From positions 1,295,001-1,359,000 of the forward strand of contig JACCIC010000139.1 of assembly GCA_018907035.1 (NCBI GenBank): a stretch of DNA of 64,000 bases, given 5' to 3'. Of this stretch, positions 46,901-58,994 are shown one piece after another. The translations under genes and the position numbers were made by a program. Within the stretch, counting starts at the first letter, position 1, and every line of letters begins with the position of its first letter. This DNA comes from Sycobia sp. Sy_11 (Eukaryota > Arthropoda > Insecta > Hymenoptera > Epichrysomallidae). The notes below the pieces were generated by a model, which searched no databases, had not been told where the DNA came from, and was given only the letters and a program-made list of their open reading frames with translations.

Positions 46901-47259
46901 TTACGTTAGTATGTACATACATACGCGTGCTCGTCTGTGTCCGTTCCCCTTTTTATGCCCGGTCTCATTCTCTCTCCCGCTCCCGTTCTTCCACCCACTT
47001 ATTGGTCATTGGCGGGGAAGTAAATTGAAGAGGCCACTGACCAATCGAAACCCTCCAAGTCCGACGAGTCGTATACACAATGAAACCCACCGTGATGCAA
47101 GGCGAGAGAGAGAGAGAGAAAGAGAGAGTGAGATAGAAGCCGCCTGTAAAAGAAATTGCTGCTTCTGTCGTCGATGCTGCTGCTAGCGCTTTCCTTCATG
47201 GCAAACGCCATATATTTCTCGATTCCTCTCTCATCTGCCTCTCGCTCTTCCTCTCGCTC

Positions 47260-47261
<2 letters not shown>

Positions 47262-47298
<37 letters not shown>
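47262..47298. repeat. (CT)n microsatellite
   Basis: CT tract of 37 nt with one G interruption. Confidence 0.95.
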
Positions 47299-47430
47299 AC
47301 TTTACTTTCTTTCTTATTTCTTTCAATTTTTCTCGGCGGCTGAAAACCTCGCCATACTCTCCTGATCAAAGTATATATACAGGATGACGGGGGTGATCGA
47401 AATGGTTCGATGGGATGTTCTGTTGTCAAA

Positions 47431-47432
<2 letters not shown>

Positions 47433-47485
<53 letters not shown>
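47433..47485. repeat. (TA)26 microsatellite
   Basis: Pure TA tract of 53 nt. Confidence 0.97.
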
Positions 47486-47489
<4 letters not shown>

Positions 47490-48250
47490 TTGTGTTGAAA
47501 GCCAGAGCACAAGAGCTAAGCCGAAACTTAAAACTCAAAACCAGTTCGGCGCGCGGAGAGGAAATTAATTTTTTTCGTCGGTGCGCCGCGTGCTTTAATT
47601 CATTGAAAGCGTTGCACACCCGATTATGGTTTTCAACGAGGGCCCCGGTCTGGCCGAAAGGAGCGCCGCCGACGGCTCGCCGGGCGGTGAATCAGCATGA
47701 CAAATCCAAGTCTGCCCAGGTTCCTCTCCCGTCCTCTCTCCCTATTCCCCCCCCCCCCGCCTCTTCTGCTCTCGCGCGGCGGAAGCTATTCTTCCAAGAA
47801 ATTGGACCGAGAAGCGGACGTCGAGGTGGAAGGGGAGGGAGGGGGATCGCCGCCACAGATCGAGTCAACGCCCGCGCCGTGGCTCGTACCCGATATCGCG
47901 GCCGAACGCCGCCGCGGGGCCAGGGCTGGAGAGCAAAAAGGGGCTAATCGGACGAAGGGCCGCGTATGCAAACGAGCCGGTGACGTCCGCGCGCCCAAGG
48001 ATGGGAGAAGAGTGGGGCGCGCGCGGGAGCTCCGGCGCGTCGGCGAGGAGGACCGGCGTGGGCCGGGGTGGGGGGGGAGGGGAGAACGGCTCGAGGCTTC
48101 GTGAATCTAAATGAGGCTAACGAGCTCCGCAATGCCCGGTAATGACGCTAGATTGCCGGCCGCCGAGCGTGATGTGCAGTGGCGGCGCAGGCCGCCCGGG
48201 CGTCTCGCGGGGGACCGGGACTGTCAATATTCCACGGATATATGCGCACG

Positions 48251-48254
48251 TATA

Positions 48255-48312
<58 letters not shown>
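48251..48312. repeat. (TA)n microsatellite, 62 nt
   Basis: TA tract with one TTT interruption near its 5' end. Confidence 0.97.
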
Positions 48313-48314
<2 letters not shown>

Positions 48315-48680
48315 ACCGAGCTCCGACGGGATCCCCGCCCGATACGTCGCCGTCCTCGTCGTCGTTATTTACCCGGCCTCGCTTCTTGCGGAACTGCTCC
48401 CTTCCCCTCCCATAGCAGACACTCGAAATCGATCCTGGATCGCGGAGGCTGCCGTGCCCCGGCCAATATATATATACAAATGCACTTCCGTCAACGGCGC
48501 GCCGTTATGCCTCGGGAGCTCTCGGCGCAACGGGGGGCGAGATAGTTCGGGCGATTGTTTAAATCACGCTATCTATGCCGTGCTGGACCGCGTATTCCGA
48601 AGACTAATCGCCGTTTCGAGGGCGGGACGAGGCGCAAGAAGCCAGGCAAAAATCCGTCGAAATTTTGCAACGGTTTGTAC

Positions 48681-49419
48681 AAATTCCTTTGTAATTGTTG
48701 GAAAACCAATGAAAATGTGGGCGTGTATGAAAATGTGTTCACAATATAAAGTATTAATTAAATTGATTTTTTTTGCTATTTGAATTTGACTACAATATGC
48801 GTATATAGCTATTTATACATTGAAAATTGCATTTGCATCATTCCGGCCTCTCTTTAACCGTCGTAACGTTAAATACTGTTGCAGACTAGTGTGGAAATTA
48901 ATTATTTCTCGCGCGAGACACTTAACATTCCTCGCTTGGCTCGCATGTAAAATGTCTCACGAGCTAAATCACGATCTTCCTCACCAGCGATAAAATGTAC
49001 TATTTCTTCATTTTTTTGTTTGCATTCTTTTCTGTTGATTTTTCAAGTTGGAAAAAATTTCAGATAGCGCATGAATGATCGCTGGGCCACAATGCTATTC
49101 TGCATTTTATTACGTAAAATTAAAAAAACAAAAAAAGGAGAAGAAATTTACTCTAATGGGAGAAAATTTACAGTCTACTGATTTTTCTCGAAAATCTTGC
49201 ACCGTATGCGGGGTCGAGAATTCCAACAAGAAGGTCGAAAGCCACGGGTTTAGCTAATTTGAACGGCCGGAAGAGTCCCGTCAGGATGGGGACGATGGGA
49301 AGAGAATGAGAGAGACATTATACGGAAAGGCATCAGCTCGAGCTTTTGTGTGCATCAGCTATAACCTGCAGTCCACGTGTGCTGTTTTCCGGGATGACCG
49401 AGACTAACCTTTTAGGTAT

Positions 49420-49467
<48 letters not shown>

Positions 49468-49960
49468 CTGTTTACTTTTAGTTGAGGGACAGTCTCTGGT
49501 CGTAGCTTCCCGCGCGTCTTTCTCGCCCAAACTTCTGCCTACAAATTTCATCATCAGAAGCCGATTGTTTTAATGAGCCGAATAAACAGACCTGCCTTCT
49601 GTTGCAATGTACCACTGTATGTGCAAATACGCATGACGCTTTACCAGCTGTTAATATTGGCGATTATTAAGTTTGAAAGCCAGTTGCCGACTATGTATAA
49701 TTAATCATTTTATGCTAATGCTGTGTATGCCAATAGGTGGCGGCGGCATGACCGCGCGACATTGCACAAGCGGGAGCAGAGACTATACGCGAGTTTTTAA
49801 ATTGAACGAATTAATATATAATTAAATATATAATATTTCCTGACTTTTATCGCGAGACTCGCGGCTTCGATCGGATTATTTCTGTTAGTGTGAAAAATTC
49901 AATGAACTTTCGCAAGCGAACGAGTTGCGTTTATGTGCACGTAACGTGCATAGATCTTGC
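48681..49960. other. AT-rich segment with one (GA)n
   Basis: Mostly unique AT-rich sequence. (GA)n at 49424-49463 lies in a short GC-richer patch, and a 15-nt palindrome lies at 49936-49950. No gene recognised. Confidence 0.55.
49424..49463. repeat. (GA)20 microsatellite
   Basis: Pure GA tract of 40 nt. Confidence 0.97.
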
Positions 49961-50195
49961 GTGTATATCCTGCGTTAAGAATGAGTGAGAGGGAGAGCGA
50001 GCCGGCGAGTCAGCCGTAGGAAAGTAACGCGGCGCGCAGAAAAAGGAAAATCAGTTTCGAGAAATCGCGGCGGCACACGAAAACTAGACGTAGATTGTGA
50101 ACGGCGGGCGCGAGAAGTTATGAGAGTCCGGGCATCCGGCTCTTTGAATGTCGGTCGTGTCACCGCGCCGCGCGCAACGACAACAGCGACAAGAA

Positions 50196-50247
50196 GAGGT
50201 GGAAGAAGAAGTAGAAGGAGAAGAGGAGGAGGAGGAGGAGAAAAAAA
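50196..50247. repeat. (GAA/GGA)n purine tract
   Basis: Nearly uninterrupted purine stretch of GAA and GGA units ending in A8. Confidence 0.92.
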
Positions 50248-50405
50248 AACCGCGACACATGTGCGGCTTCGTCGGGCGCGTTCCTGGTGCCATGTGCACT
50301 GTGTACACGCCGCTAGCGCGAACCCGAGCACAATGGCGCATATATTTGGTCGCAAGAAACGAACTCTGCCGCGACCTCTTCCTCGCCCTTACCCCTCCCT
50401 CACAC

Positions 50406-50408
<3 letters not shown>

Positions 50409-50446
<38 letters not shown>
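50409..50446. repeat. (CT)19 microsatellite
   Basis: Pure CT tract of 38 nt. Confidence 0.96.
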
Positions 50447-50448
<2 letters not shown>

Positions 50449-50510
50449 CTCTCTCTATGTTGCGCGTACACTTATTACTTGACCTTCGGACTTTTTTTTT
50501 CACGTAACTC

Positions 50511-51160
50511 TGTCGCGACACATATACAAAATATAGATATTGACCAAATTAGTGAACTGGAGCGACTGTTGCACCATAGCGATAGATGAGAAGTGGATGT
50601 AATAGAAAAAAGGCCACGAATCTGCGAAATTCCCCAAAGGACTCACTTTTAACTCACGGTCTTGGCAAAATTTTGTAGAGTAGAAATAATTCCAGGCAAT
50701 CTGAGACAATATTACAATTTTTAGTTCTTAAATAATATTAACAAAGTTTATAACGTAATTTTGAATATTTGTCTTATGGCAAGCATTGCATTTAAACAGT
50801 TCACCTAATGAGCAACTGGCACTCGCTCGACAAAGACGGAGGTTTAGATTGCCTATTCTGGTCCTGTCAAGGGCCTAATCACCCAGCGTGCATATTATTT
50901 CTTATTCTGATATCTTGAACAGGTTCGAATCGGCGACTCGTTACGCGCCTCTACAGGGTCGGAACAGGTACCTGTTCAGGCCTGTTCCGCGCGCTCAATA
51001 AATTTATAGTCAAGTTTTTATATACAAGACGTCGACTACGAAATTTAAGCTCCGAGCTTGCCCGGCATTCTTGAATAAAATCCCCTCCCTCGCACTTTGT
51101 CATCGAAATCACGTAATCCCCCCAAGAGTAATGCAATTCCCCTTATTACTTTAGCCGGAG
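50511..51160. other. AT-rich unique DNA with a GAACAGG cluster
   Basis: Unique sequence. Four GAACAGG motifs lie in both orientations between 50917 and 50987, including a perfect 14-nt palindrome at 50963-50976. No gene recognised. Confidence 0.55.
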
Positions 51161-51176
51161 CTTAAAGTCAGCTCTT

Positions 51177-51210
<34 letters not shown>
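51177..51210. repeat. (CT)n microsatellite
   Basis: CT tract with two TTT interruptions near its 5' end. Confidence 0.94.
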
Positions 51211-51373
51211 ACCACCTCTGTGGTCGTGTCGTCCCCGGCGAGAGATTTTCACGGCTCGCTGTACTGCACGCGCAAAGATCCAAGACGACAGCGTCTATCG
51301 GAAGCTTGATTTAAAATCCGTGGAAACGAACTTGGCCCCACTAAAGAAATCGATAGGGCCACCAAGAACGGTA

Positions 51374-51377
<4 letters not shown>

Positions 51378-51425
<48 letters not shown>
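51378..51425. repeat. (TA)24 microsatellite
   Basis: Pure TA tract of 48 nt. Confidence 0.97.
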
Positions 51426-51427
<2 letters not shown>

Positions 51428-51978
51428 CCACTCGGTAAATTGGCATATTTACGGCTGCTCATTTGAGCCGCTCTGATGCGGCGGTAGCCCGCGTATAAGG
51501 GGGAAAAAATAAAATGAGAAAAAGGAAAATAAAAAAATACCGAAACGGTAGAGGAAGAGACTGAGCACTATATAGAGATAAAGAGGCAAAACAAAGAATG
51601 TATGAGAGAAAGAGAGATGGAGAGGGAGGCGCTCGCGGCGCGGGAAAAATAAAAGAGCCCGCGAGATTAGAGGGATACACGCTCCGATCGCACGACGAGA
51701 GCTACTCGACGAGGAGAGAGAAAAAAGGAGGTATGGAAGCCAGAGAAAGAGGGACAGAGAAGAGAGAGAGAGAGGGGGGGGGAGAAAGAAAGAGGGCGAG
51801 GAAAGAAGAATAAGGAGCGCACAGGACTGAAATTGGAAATATGTATAGGAGGCGCGAGGAAGGCGGTAAGGGATCCCGGATTAGTGGCGGTGGGCTCTCG
51901 ATGCGGCGAAAATACCGCACACCGAATTAGCGAAGCTTATTATACCGGGTCTGGCGGCAGCTGCGCCCCCCCTCTTTC

Positions 51979-51980
<2 letters not shown>

Positions 51981-52019
<39 letters not shown>
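51981..52019. repeat. (CT)19 microsatellite
   Basis: Pure CT tract of 39 nt. Confidence 0.96.
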
Positions 52020-52022
<3 letters not shown>

Positions 52023-52340
52023 TCACTCACCCTCTAGCTCTCCCGTGCTATAATCCCGGTAACCTCTCATCCTCTACTCTCAGCTCTCGGTGTTTCCTTT
52101 CCTCTCACTTCCACGCGCGCGACTTTCGGGCTCTTCACACGAGCCCGGAATCCGAGAGATATCAGCGACGTCTCTCTGCGTGCATCTCTCTCTCTCTCTC
52201 TCTCACTCTCTCTCTTCCTCGTGGTCTCTTCCCCCTTTCTCCAAGGCTTCCTCGGGGTTGCTGCCACCGCAGCAGCAGAAGCAGTCGACACGCTGAGCTC
52301 CCACCGCTCCTCAGTATACAACGAGAGGGATATGTATATA

Positions 52341-52394
52341 AACACACACGCGCACACACACACGCACACGCACACACACACACGCACACACACA
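52341..52394. repeat. (CA)n microsatellite with CG interruptions
   Basis: CA tract of 54 nt in which several CA units read CG. Confidence 0.94.
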
Positions 52395-52655
52395 GAAAAT
52401 CCAAACATGCTCCAATGGCAATGGCAGGGAGGGCAGATGGGAGGGCGCAGCATAGCGGCAAGTGTTATACTTTAATTTAAAGCAACGACCCCCGCCAGCC
52501 ACCTTGCCCACCGCGACCGCAACTTATTTCGCGCCTTTTCCTTCCTTTTCCTCCATCACCTTTTCTATATCTGCGTATATATACGTATACGCGCTCGGGA
52601 CCGACTACTGCCTGCGCTCGTGAACCCGCGGCGCCGCATCGTTATTATTTTTCGC

Positions 52656-52667
52656 TATATTATATAT

Positions 52668-52740
<73 letters not shown>

Positions 52741-52757
52741 AAGAGAGAGAGAGAGTA
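52656..52757. repeat. (TA)n-(GA)n compound microsatellite, 102 nt
   Basis: TA tract with CATA interruptions, pure from about 52676 to 52725, switching directly to GA at 52726. Confidence 0.97.
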
Positions 52758-52850
52758 TAAAGACTACAGCGCATTTCAATTATCACTTTTAATTCCGCAC
52801 GGCCTCTCTGCGCGCGGAGAGCTCTTTTATATTCTAAGGGGGAGGGGGAC

Positions 52851-53860
52851 ATGGGGTAGATTTCATTACATTTTGAAACCTTATTGGAATGGATTATAAT
52901 ATAACTCGGAAAGGCTTTGTCCGCTACATACTTCTACTAACTCGAGCAAAAATCATCGCAACACATTTCTCCTCCTCTCGCTTCTCCAGTATAAATTATC
53001 AACTTTTTAGCCATAAGAATTACTTAAACGAATTGTATAGCCGACTTCTCAAATATTAGGTAGGCAAAATGGATTTGCAACTTCCGAAAGTTCGTGTAAT
53101 TCTATCTCAAAATCGAGTTGAGAATGTTGCACGCGAGATAGAGCATATATATATATAAAGTATGAGTGCGTGTATGGCGCTTCCATATGCCCGCCAGTTT
53201 TACATTTTAAATATAAATTATTATTATTATCACTATTACTATTACGCCCTCTATAATTTTACTTGAGAATTTCCCAGCTAGAGCGAAATTGGATCGATCC
53301 AGAGAGATCCTGTGCCGAATTTCGCGTGCTCGTATAAATGCTCGGACGCAGTTTGCCCGGTAATAAGTTTAATTATGAACGCGCATTTGGGATATTCCAT
53401 TAATATATCTAAACTTTATTAATGGTTTCGGATAAATTTCATCTAATGCAGCAAAGAAAAAATGGTACGCGTTGTATTTTAAAAAATGTTCTATCCGCAA
53501 CATCATTATGCCATATATCTGTAAATATATTAAAAGCAATTCGTGAAGTTAAAAAAAAGATTATAGAAAAAAATTAATTATACATTTTTATGCACAGGTT
53601 GAAAGTTTTACGTTTTCCATGGTAAACGCTTTTTTGACGTATTTTTCTGACTCTTTCACCCAATAATCCCATCGACTAATGACCAAATTAAAATAATCCC
53701 AAAACATTGTTCAGGGATTTGATCAGTGAAATTTATCACGAAAATTAATTAGTGAAATAATTGCACGGTAATTCTCGTGAATTTTTGTGAAAATTTTAGT
53801 TTTTTTTTTGCTCTAACGTGAAATTCGACTAACTTAAGACATCTGCTACAATTGTCCGAA
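52851..53860. other. AT-rich unique DNA, no gene seen
   Basis: About 1 kb of AT-rich sequence with only short TA and ATT repeats (53143-53157 and about 53219-53246). No open frame over 60 codons. Confidence 0.6.
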
Positions 53861-54000
53861 TGGAATACAGGGAAAATGAAGATGGGGGGGGGGCGATGGA
53901 GGGGAAAGGAGAATGAGAAGAAGACCGGGACAGTTAGGGATGAGAGAAGTGGCGAGGCCGATTTCGTCGTTGGTTCTCTGATTTAAAGCCTGATGTTGCA

Positions 54001-54022
54001 GAGAGAGAGAGAGAGAGAGAGG
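54001..54022. repeat. (GA)11 microsatellite
   Basis: GA tract, pure over its first 20 nt. Confidence 0.93.
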
Positions 54023-54483
54023 GAGGGAAGAGATTGCTGTCGGTCGATCGTCGTCGCCGCCGGGCCAATATAGAAACGCGAACAAACAGGAGGGCTCAAA
54101 CAGCAGACATCGGCTATATTGTGTTCCCCAATCTTTTGTAAGTGCAACGCGTGCCCCGCTGCTTTTCTTCCCTTTTTCTTTCTCGTCATTCTCTAACATC
54201 GTCTGCTCCCCTCCCCCCCCCCCGCCAATTCAGGAGCAATATTTTTCCCGGCTTTTTGCTTCCTTCCTTCTTTATTCTCCTCCTCCCCCCTTCCCGCAAC
54301 CCCGACCTTCCCGTCTCCTCGCCACTCTCGCGGCCCTCGACTACAATTTTTTCGCATCGCTTAGTTATATGCAGTTTAGGGAATACAAAGAGAATTTATA
54401 CGTACACGTAGCTATTTCATTTACTCGCCAGTGATGCACGATCGTTAACGCGTATTATGTACTCTTACGGTAGGATACACGTA

Positions 54484-54487
<4 letters not shown>

Positions 54488-54572
<85 letters not shown>
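54488..54572. repeat. (TA)n microsatellite, 85 nt
   Basis: Longest TA block in the window, split by a single CC insertion near 54517-54518. Confidence 0.97.
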
Positions 54573-54576
<4 letters not shown>

Positions 54577-54960
54577 GCTTCAATGCATTTTTTATTGGCC
54601 AATAATTCTCTCCGTGAACATGGGCGTGACGACAATGCGACTGAATTTTTCATTATTGCAATCTCATCCTGTGTATAGATTATGGGCGTGTAACGGGACG
54701 CCGCGGCGGGGCTTGATGGCTTTATCGTCGGCGGAAAAGTGAGCCCCGTGTACCGTAGCGTCGAGCGCGCGAGGCCCGAGCGCCAGCCGATAAATATGGG
54801 CTCTCTCCGACGGCATTGGGGCGTTATTACGCGACGGCGTTCTATACACGCGCGCCGCTGGCGTAGGTGAAGAAGCGAATTCGTTCGAACGCGAACGCGA
54901 AGATGTCCGTGACTTCGACCTTGGGCAGATTGTCGGAAACTTGAGAATTCCATCGTGCTT

Positions 54961-56440
54961 AATATACGGTTGATAAAACGTCGATCTTTCTATAATTATC
55001 GAGCGTCTATTATTTTATTATCTTTCAACGTTTCCATACAATTGTCAGTCAAACAAAAAGCCTAAGAGGATCATTGAGAGACATTGTCGGCCGAGTATCG
55101 ATATTTACAGCCGCACTTCTTACACTTCAAGGTGAAAGTGTAGTAGGCAGTAGCTCGTAGTGATTCAATGAGGTATTTATAGATGGAAAAGACCGAGAAA
55201 AGCCTCTCTAATGGAATGAGTCAGCCAAGCAAGGATTCAGGAAATTTAAAACTACTTCTTCTTTTTTTTTTTTAATATTTATTCAACTATACGCTCGTCT
55301 ATCAGGCGAAAAGGGAGAGGGGAGAAGGAGAAGCTGGAAAAATCCAGAAAAATAGTCTGAAAATGAAATTATCAGCTCGATCGACGAGGGTGTGTAGTCG
55401 GTTGCTCTCTCTCTCTCTCCCTTTCTGTTCTCGCCTACCGGGTACGGGGCGGCGGGTGGAAAGGGGGAGCTTAGCATGATAATGGAAAGCCCAGGCTTCC
55501 CTGTGTCTTGTACGACACCCGATTCCCTTCGTTATAGATATATAAAAAAAACTTGGCCGGCGTTCAACTTCTCGTTTGGTGGGGGGAGGGGCGGGGGCTT
55601 AGCACCAAAGGGACCCGAGCCCTCGAGGAGATAAACTGTCACGCGTGGAGAGGGAAATTTCGGACGCGCGCGTGCACCCCCCCCCTCCTCTACAACCTTA
55701 TCTCCAATCTAACGTACCGAAAAGTTTTGCTCAATATAGCGATTTTGAAGAATTGGACAAATCTCTCTCCCCTTCAACTTCATTCCCTTCAATATTAGAA
55801 AATGCTACCATTAAGACTGGTTCGAATCTCACGCGAAAGTAAAAGATGACGGTATAAATATACGAAATATACAAACATTGAACGCGAATATATTTTTGCA
55901 ACATATAATAAACTCTAAACTTTCTGAGAATATCGGGTACCAATCATCCGGTTTTCAGATTCCATTTTTTTTCAACTACTGGTATTATGCAAGTAAAACC
56001 AAAATAAAAGCGCTTTTTTACTATATTTTTGTAAATAAGAAATATTTTTAATTCAATGAATTTATACTTTTGAATATCATATAAATTTTAATTACTGATT
56101 CTATTGGAAATAATTCGTTCGCTCTCGTGAAAACATCGTCATAATCTTCCAGAAAGTGTTACTGATCCAGTCCCTAGGAACTGAACCTGTTTGAAAATTA
56201 TAAATGAGTGAAAAAGTCACTCCCGAGATATTCAAGAGATGAAAGCTGATTAGAGATGAATAACGGCAAACTTTAAGTATATTATTATTTAGTTTTGTTA
56301 TAAACAACATTTTTATGCAGTAATCAGTACGTTAAATATTTAGATTCAATCGAACGATGCACAATCTTGACATTCACAAAGAGTCAAAAGCTACTCCAAG
56401 AGGGCGACATTTTATGTCCAGGATTGTAAGGGTACGTGTC
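54961..56440. other. AT-rich unique DNA, GC patch at 55280-55740
   Basis: Unique sequence with a short CT tract near 55407-55420 and C9 near 55677. Short palindromes lie at 56168-56183 (one mismatch) and 56206-56222 (GAGTGA/TCACTC). No gene recognised. Confidence 0.53.
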
Positions 56441-57146
56441 TAATAAATTTACGAAAATTCGCACATGAGTGCATAACAGAGGCTCTCGCTTTGGCCGACT
56501 AATCCCCGACTCAGTTTATCTTTTAGCGCGGTTTGACAATTGGCCCTGATAAGAGGCGGTACGACAACCAAAGAATCGCAAAGTTGATAAGCTATCGGTC
56601 GTTCTGGGCAGGACATCCGGAAGGACCTCGTTCCCACGATCATTGAACCCCCTGGCATGCCTGAAGAAAGAGAGACTGAGAGAGAGGGAGAGGGTGAGAG
56701 CGCACGAGAGGGTGGGAGGGAGAGAAATACGGAATGAGAGGATACCGACGCGACAAATGAAGAAGCAGAAGAAGAAGAGGAAGCGAGAGATGCGCGAGCG
56801 CATGGCGCACTCGAAAAACACAATATCGCGCTGAATGCGGGCGTGCAGGTGCGCGGCCGCACAGGTGGGCGCGAATAAGCCGACGCATAACGGTTTTTAT
56901 ACGCGAAAGATCGAAACCGCCGCGCCTATATATATACGCGCGCGCGTGGATGCGCAAAAAGGGCTTATCATCCTCCTCGGTTCGATTAACGCCGGGCCGT
57001 GTATATACAACAGCTGGGCGTCGCATGCACGCGCGAACGGAGAGACGGCGCGCGCCCGCGTTATACACACCGCATACATCTACATCTATTTTTTTCATTT
57101 ACATGCAAATACCATCGCCGTGTGTAAAAAGGTCGCGTTGACCTCA

Positions 57147-57181
57147 AACACACACACACACGCGCGCGCACACACACACAC
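57147..57181. repeat. (CA)n-(CG)n-(CA)n repeat
   Basis: A CG core flanked by CA tracts; the whole block alternates pyrimidine and purine. Confidence 0.94.
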
Positions 57182-57716
57182 CTATATAAAATAATATACA
57201 AATTTCTTTGGTGCCCCGCCGTTGTTGTTGCCCGGTGCGCCAAGTCGGCTATTACTGCTTATCTTGGCGGTCGTGGCCGACGCCGCCGCCCTCGCTGCAG
57301 TCCTTGCTCTCAACTTTTTAAAATTTATATTTGTGAACCTTCTCTTTATAGCTTGGCGTATATGTGTGTGTGTATACATATATATACAGAGCGCGCGGTT
57401 TAGCGAGAGCTCGCGAATTTTTTAGCCCCGGCTGAGCGGCACATTTTCTCTTTGTTCTTATTCTTTTTTTTTTACACACACATATATATATATATATGCC
57501 TCTTTCGGCGCACGCTAGCGGTCGTTCGTATAATAAGACACTGGGCACGGAGGCGCGGGAGGAGCCAAGAACGCAGGAAATTAAACGTCCAAACAAGAAA
57601 AGTTGCGCGTACTCGTTTGTGTGTTTTCGCACCTGGAGCGTACCGCTCCCCGCCCCTCCCCTCTCCTTCACCCTGTCCAGCCTCTCATCCCTCCTCTTTG
57701 AACGGCATTATTAAAT

Positions 57717-57744
57717 AAAAAAAAAAAAAAAAACAAAAAAAAAA
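57717..57744. repeat. Poly-A run with one C interruption
   Basis: A17 and A10 separated by a single C, followed by further A-rich sequence to about 57756. Confidence 0.92.
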
Positions 57745-57929
57745 TAACAAAAAAAGCACAGTAAGAGCGCAGCAGCCGCGTCGGCAAAAAAAAGGAGGGG
57801 CGCGAGTATAATGGTGGGACGCGTGCGCAAACACGACGCCCGCGCGCGCGCGGACGGATGGAAAAAATGCGTGGCGCGAGAGCCGCGCACCACCGCGAGC
57901 CGAGCCATAAAATACCGCGGAGATGTAAT

Positions 57930-57931
<2 letters not shown>

Positions 57932-57992
<61 letters not shown>
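57932..57992. repeat. (TA)30 microsatellite
   Basis: Pure TA tract of about 60 nt. Confidence 0.97.
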
Positions 57993-57996
<4 letters not shown>

Positions 57997-58080
57997 CAGA
58001 GAGCTGCAAAAGCGAGCAGACTATATACTATTTAATCCAAGCTCTCGCTCATTTTAATTATACCAGTTTAATGTAAAAGG

Positions 58081-58484
58081 ATAAATTAGAGCGCGCGCGC
58101 ACACGCATTGACCTCAAATAATGTTATTTACTCTCCCGTGCCCTTCCCGTGGGGAGCGCATATAGGCGTTAAATTAAAAGCGGAATAACGGCTATTATAT
58201 AGGAATAGCTCTTGGCATTCCTGACGAGTCTTGCTTATATTTACTTATGCGCACATACACATATATATACATTACTCTCGATTATGAGCCATCGATCATA
58301 GATCTGATGCTAATTTAAAATATGGATCTTATACGATCTATACTATTTTAATTATCTTTGCGAGTAATATATTCATATATCGCACATGCGTCCACCGTAT
58401 ATTACTTTCGTAATTGTTAGTTATTATTTTTGTTCGACTAAGAACTTTTTTTACATCTACGCATGCTCGTGTAAAAAACTTTAT

Positions 58485-58536
<52 letters not shown>

Positions 58537-58920
58537 GTATGTATAACTTTATAAAAAAGCAAGTAGAGATTAGTATTAAAATCCAAACAGGCATATACCG
58601 TACGTTACATATAAGATAATATAAAGAAACGTACGAGAGAAAAATAATGTGAAACTGGTGTGCTCAAAGTCTTGAAACTCTTCGAAGGTAGACAGAGGAG
58701 AGAGAGAGAGAACACGCTCGCGCATACTCCGGAAGTTACAACCAAGCCATTCGCGCGATTACTCGCAATGTCGGATAAGCAACGTATAGAAGTTCATATA
58801 TAGTATGTATATGCATCCACCTATATGGCTATATGCGTATTACAGGTATATAACGCTCATATACACGCGCGCCTATCAGAAAAAGATAATATCGGCGCGG
58901 AACTCGTCCCAGAAGTTAAC
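58081..58920. other. AT-rich segment with (TA)n
   Basis: Unique AT-rich sequence with the TA tract at 58488-58531. No gene recognised. Confidence 0.57.
58488..58531. repeat. (TA)22 microsatellite
   Basis: Pure TA tract of about 44 nt. Confidence 0.96.
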
Positions 58921-58933
58921 AACCCGTCCAACG

Positions 58934-58938
<5 letters not shown>

Positions 58939-58991
<53 letters not shown>
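58939..58991. repeat. (TA)26 microsatellite
   Basis: Pure TA tract of about 52 nt. Confidence 0.97.

Positions 58992-58994
<3 letters not shown>

Larger units (their letters stand above)
46401..48680. other. CpG-rich, microsatellite-dense segment
   Basis: Contains CATA/CA repeats 46848-46900, (GA)n 47103-47129, (CT)n 47262-47298, (TA)n 47433-47485, C12 at 47747-47758 and (TA)n 48251-48312. A frame reading a hydrophobic leader near 47174-47215 passes directly into the CT tract and then stops. It is not accepted as a secreted-protein gene. Confidence 0.6.
49961..50510. other. CpG-rich segment with purine and CT tracts
   Basis: Contains a GAA/GGA purine tract at 50196-50247 and (CT)n 50409-50446. 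Frames on both strands reflect these repeats. Confidence 0.6.
51161..52850. other. CpG-rich, microsatellite-dense segment
   Basis: Contains (CT)n 51177-51210, (TA)n 51378-51425, GA-rich sequence 51600-51800, (CT)n 51981-52019 and 52184-52214, (CA)n 52341-52394 and the compound (TA)n-(GA)n 52656-52757. Confidence 0.62.
53861..54960. other. CpG-rich segment with the longest (TA)n
   Basis: Contains G10 at 53884-53893, (GA)n 54001-54022, C11 at 54213-54223 and the (TA)n block 54488-54572. Confidence 0.6.
56441..58080. other. CpG-rich, repeat-bearing segment
   Basis: Contains imperfect GA repeats 56667-56730, CA/CG repeat 57147-57181, A-rich run 57717-57744 and (TA)n 57932-57992. The frame at 57222-57425 is leader-like and hydrophobic, but its first codon is not ATG and it has no continuation. 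Confidence 0.57.

Noticed and set aside
47156..47365. Frame opening with a signal-peptide-like hydrophobic leader
   Set aside because: The first in-frame codon is TTG; the first ATG (47174) leaves only a short leader that passes straight into a CT microsatellite and stops.
50917..50935. GGTTCGAATC, resembling a tRNA B box
   Set aside because: No A box, anticodon stem or acceptor-stem pairing could be placed upstream or downstream.
55815..55835. TGGTTCGAATCTC, resembling a tRNA B box
   Set aside because: No cloverleaf can be formed with the 70 nt upstream; the flanks are CT-rich and unpaired.
56225..56255. Partial resemblance to the bantam miRNA (GAGAT...GAAAGCTGATT)
   Set aside because: The seed-proximal bases do not align contiguously and there is no hairpin partner; treated as coincidence.
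57222..57425. Hydrophobic frame resembling a leader or membrane segment
   Set aside because: No ATG at the apparent start, no extracellular or mature region, and it ends in TG/TA repeat translation.
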